Positions 61,514 through 64,000 of a DNA stretch of 64,000 nucleotides are shown in pieces. Within the stretch, counting starts at the first letter, position 1; every line of letters begins with the position of its first letter. The notes under the pieces were generated by a model. The model saw only the letters and a program-made list of their open reading frames with translations, was not told the DNA's origin and ran no database searches. Source of the stretch: Croceicoccus pelagius (GTDB taxonomy: Bacteria > Pseudomonadota > Alphaproteobacteria > Sphingomonadales > Sphingomonadaceae); contig NZ_LYWY01000034.1 in assembly GCF_001661915.1 (NCBI RefSeq), positions 186,001-250,000 of the forward strand, in the 5' to 3' direction. A program made the position numbers and the translations under genes.

Positions 61514-63032
61514 CCCCCTGCCCGAAGGTGATCTTCTGGATCGCGCGCTCGTTGCAAAGGATGCCAATCCGGCAACGGCGCGCAAGCCTTCCACGCCGGC
61601 CCCGGACGTGCCACCCTCGCTCTACGAGGAGCATACGACCGTCCATCCCAAGCGCATCGACGGCCGGTTCCGCCGTTTCAAGTGGCTGGTCATGCTCGTC
61701 ACGCTGGCGATCTATTACGGCACGCCGTGGATACGCTGGGACCGCGGCCCCTATGCCCCCGACCAGGCGGTCCTGATCGACCTGGCGAACCGCCGCTTCT
61801 ACATGTTCGACATCGAAATCTGGCCGCACGAATTCTACTTCGTCGCGGGTCTGCTCATCATGGCGGGCATCGGCCTGTTCCTCGTCACCAGTGCGGTCGG
61901 CCGCGCATGGTGCGGATACGCCTGTCCGCAGACGGTCTGGACCGACCTGTTCCAGCACGTCGACCGCTTCGTCGACGGCGATCGCAATGCCCGCATGCGG
62001 CTCGACAAGGCGCCGTGGGGCGCGGGCAAGGCGGCACGCAGGTTCTGGAAGTGGACGATATACCTCGTCATCTCGTTCTGGACCGGCGGTGCATGGATCA
62101 TGTACTTCGCCGACGCCCCGACGCTGACCCGCGAATTCTGGGCAGGCGATGCCGCTTTCGTTGCCTATGCCACTGTTGCCGTCCTGACCGCGACGACCTT
62201 CTGGCTGGGCGGGTTCATGCGCGAACAGGTCTGCGTCTACATGTGCCCCTGGCCGCGTATCCAGACCGCGATGCTCGACGAAAAGTCGCTCATCGTCACG
62301 TACAAGCACTGGCGTGGAGAACCGCGCGGCAGCCTCAAGAAATCCCAGAAGAACCCCGACACGTTCGGCGACTGCGTCGACTGCAACCAGTGCGTCGCCG
62401 TTTGCCCGACCGGGATAGACATCCGCGAAGGCGCGCAGATCGGCTGCATCACCTGTGCGCTGTGCATCGATGCCTGCGACAAGGTGATGAAGGAAGTCGG
62501 CCGCCCGCGCGGGTTGATCGATTACGCAACGCTGGAAGATTGCGAGCGCGAGGCCGCAGGCCATGCGCCCCGCCCCGTGATCAAGACGCTGATGCATCCG
62601 CGCACGCTGATCTATTTCGGCGTCTGGTCGGCGATCGGCGTCGCACTGCTATTCGCACTGGGTTCGCGTGAACGCACGGGCATCACTGTCCAGCCCGATC
62701 GCAACCCGCCCTACATGCTCTTGAGCGACGGGTCGGTTCGCAACAGCTACACGGTGAAGCTGCGCAACATGCAGAGCCGCCCGCGCGAGATGGAGCTATC
62801 CATCGTGGGCCTGCCCGGCGCGACGATGTGGACCGATGACATGAACCGCGACTCGGCGGCCCGTGCTATAGTCCGCGAAGTCGCCGCCGACGTCGCCTTG
62901 CCGCTTCGCGTCTACGTCATGGCCCCGCGCGGCAGCGAAGAGCAGGACTTCAGCTTCAAGGTCACCGCCCTCGACGCAGAGGGCGAGACCGACAGCACCG
63001 AAACCGCTTTCAACGCGCCTGAGGCACCCTGA
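61500..63032 (+). CDS. ccoG: Copper-handling ferredoxin-like protein CcoG (FixG)
   Basis: 510 residues from ATG 61500. Five or so membrane helices, then a dicluster ferredoxin region (CVDCNQCVAVCPTGIDIR... CITCALCIDACDK) for two [4Fe-4S] clusters, and a C-terminal Ig-like domain. CcoG reduces Cu(II) for delivery to the CuB site of CcoN. It overlaps ccoP by 14 nt and is followed 2 nt later by ccoH. Confidence 0.95.
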   Translation: MKPPDPLPEGDLLDRALVAKDANPATARKPSTPAPDVPPSLYEEHTTVHPKRIDGRFRRFKWLVMLVTLAIYYGTPWIRWDRGPYAPDQAVLIDLANRRFYMFDIEIWPHEFYFVAGLLIMAGIGLFLVTSAVGRAWCGYACPQTVWTDLFQHVDRFVDGDRNARMRLDKAPWGAGKAARRFWKWTIYLVISFWTGGAWIMYFADAPTLTREFWAGDAAFVAYATVAVLTATTFWLGGFMREQVCVYMCPWPRIQTAMLDEKSLIVTYKHWRGEPRGSLKKSQKNPDTFGDCVDCNQCVAVCPTGIDIREGAQIGCITCALCIDACDKVMKEVGRPRGLIDYATLEDCEREAAGHAPRPVIKTLMHPRTLIYFGVWSAIGVALLFALGSRERTGITVQPDRNPPYMLLSDGSVRNSYTVKLRNMQSRPREMELSIVGLPGATMWTDDMNRDSAARAIVREVAADVALPLRVYVMAPRGSEEQDFSFKVTALDAEGETDSTETAFNAPEAP

Positions 63033-63034
63033 TC

Positions 63035-63502
63035 ATGAGCAAGACCCCCTCTGCTGCAAAGCCCCGCTTCACCGGAAAGCACATGACCGCGATCCTCGTC
63101 GCGGGATTCGGCGTGGTCGTATCGGTCAACTTGGCTATGGCTACGCTGGCCAGTTCCAGCTTCGGCGGCGTTGTCGTCGAAAACTCCTACGTCGCAAGCC
63201 AGAGCTTCAACGAGTGGCTGGACAAGGCCGAGGCATCGGACGCGCTGGGCTATTCGGTCGAACCGACCCGCCGCGCCGACGGCCTGGTGACCCTAACAAC
63301 CGATGGCGTTCCGGTAGGCGCGCAAGTCACGGCCATCGCCCGCCACCCGCTGGGCCACTTGCCTGACGAGGCACTCGTCTTCGTGCTGACCTCCGACGGC
63401 AGCTGGGCCAGCACCAGCCCGCTTCCCGCAGGCCGCTGGACGCTACGCTTCGACATCGCGGCGAACGGCAACCAGTGGCGCGGGGAAAGGCATCTGCCGT
63501 GA
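63035..63502 (+). CDS. ccoH: cbb3 oxidase assembly protein CcoH (FixH)
   Basis: 155 residues. One helix (about 18-38), then the FixH domain (VVVENSYVASQSFNEWLDKAEASDALGYSVE). Helps assemble cbb3 oxidase together with CcoI. Its stop overlaps the ccoI GTG by 4 nt. Confidence 0.9.
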   Translation: MSKTPSAAKPRFTGKHMTAILVAGFGVVVSVNLAMATLASSSFGGVVVENSYVASQSFNEWLDKAEASDALGYSVEPTRRADGLVTLTTDGVPVGAQVTAIARHPLGHLPDEALVFVLTSDGSWASTSPLPAGRWTLRFDIAANGNQWRGERHLP

Positions 63503-64000
63503 ACGCGGTCGTCCCCCGTACGACTGACGCTTCTGCCTGTATCGACAGCCGGTTTACCGTGCCCGGCATGCGCTGTGCCGGCTGCATCGGCAAGATCGAG
63601 CGCGGGCTTGCCGAAATTGCGGGCGTTGCCGCCGCGCGCGTCAACTTTTCGGCCAAGCGCGTCGCGGTCAGCCATGCACCCGACCTGACCGACGCGCAGA
63701 TTGTCGATGCCCTGAACCACCTGGGTTTCGAGGCACAGCCAGTCGCGGAAAACCCGCTGGCGCGCGACGATGCGGAAACCAAGCGCTTGCTGCGCGCGCT
63801 GGCCGTCGCGGGCTTTGCCATGATGAACATCATGCTGCTGTCCGTCGCGGTATGGTCGGGCGCGGACGGCATCACGAAGGAACTGTTCCACTGGCTGTCG
63901 GCAGCCATCGCACTGCCCGCCGTCGCCTATGCAGGGCGGCCCTTCTTCGCCTCTGCCGCGATGGCGCTGCGCTATCGCCGGACCAACATGGACGTGCCGA
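63499..64000 (+). CDS. ccoI: Copper-exporting P-type ATPase CcoI/FixI (partial, 5' end)
   Basis: First ~167 codons, GTG start in a GTGA overlap with ccoH; the rest lies beyond the window. N-terminal heavy-metal-associated domain with C26-x2-C29 (PGMRCAGCIGKIERGLAEI), then the first membrane helices. CcoI supplies copper to the cbb3 oxidase. The P-type catalytic motifs are outside the window, so identity rests on the metal-binding domain and gene order. Confidence 0.93.
   Translation, partial: MNAVVPRTTDASACIDSRFTVPGMRCAGCIGKIERGLAEIAGVAAARVNFSAKRVAVSHAPDLTDAQIVDALNHLGFEAQPVAENPLARDDAETKRLLRALAVAGFAMMNIMLLSVAVWSGADGITKELFHWLSAAIALPAVAYAGRPFFASAAMALRYRRTNMDVP

Overview
The window looks like one contig stretch of a high-GC alphaproteobacterium, most likely a member of the Sphingomonadales (Erythrobacteraceae/Sphingomonadaceae type). 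This placement is an inference from gene content: an NDUFA12-DUF2155-Aat neighbourhood, an FnrL-type regulator next to ccoNOQP-GHI, a compact tad pilus locus, and many alphaproteobacterial small lipoproteins and DUF families. Only one tRNA (tRNA-Trp) is visible. There is no rRNA, no CRISPR array, no insertion sequence and no phage gene that I can support.

Layout. 1-2.35 kb: a minus-strand operon of an orphan ParA ATPase, a protein with a ribbon-helix-helix-like tail and a TPR protein cut by the window edge. 2.4-9.9 kb: housekeeping genes (DUF418 membrane protein, Bfd-Bfr iron storage with a candidate Fur box, cytidine deaminase, RimO, a secreted M28 peptidase, a CinA/MoaB-like protein). 9.9-12.5 kb: GT4 glycosyltransferase plus a COG4705-like membrane protein with four internal repeats, divergent from a membrane-anchored LuxR-type regulator with a dyad between them. 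12.6-17.8 kb: the normally contiguous secE-nusG-rplK-rplA block is split in two by a tightly coupled four-gene plus-strand operon (arylsulfotransferase-like protein, a 79-aa AYMGAGAG membrane peptide, a three-helix membrane protein, a cytosolic-type sulfotransferase). 18-24.8 kb: AGCS symporter, small exported proteins, tRNA-Trp, aat, DUF2155, NDUFA12, DUF192, recX. 25-35 kb: a stand-alone fatty-acyl-AMP ligase, MAPEG, DUF389, GH15, an entericidin-like lipoprotein, a GluR0-like ligand-gated potassium channel, and a TelA-XpaC-PHA_gran_rgn operon.

35.1-40.6 kb is a mannose-centred operon: a two-domain GT4 protein, a GH130 protein, mannose-1-phosphate guanylyltransferase and mannose-6-phosphate isomerase, which could build and recycle a mannose-containing glycan. 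40.8-42.1 kb has tonB and a single-domain response regulator. 42.1-53.7 kb is a nearly complete tad (Flp pilus) locus on the minus strand: flp with its own terminator, cpaB, cpaC, a small lipoprotein, three TadE/TadG-like proteins, cpaE, cpaF, tadB, tadC, a TPR lipoprotein and a prepilin peptidase. 54.1-56.1 kb has a PAP2-type membrane phosphatase/transferase and a polytopic membrane protein. 56.2-64 kb is a microaerobic respiration block: FnrL-type regulator, OmpW-family porin, and ccoN-O-Q-P-G-H-I (ccoI cut by the window edge) with an FNR box (ttgac-atgc-atcaa) upstream of ccoN.

The two loci most worth follow-up as little-described systems are the sulfotransferase operon lodged inside the secE-nusG/rplK-rplA region (13.96-16.96 kb) and the GT4-GH130-ManC-ManA operon (35.15-40.62 kb). 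The GluR0-like channel at 31.1 kb is the most unusual single protein.
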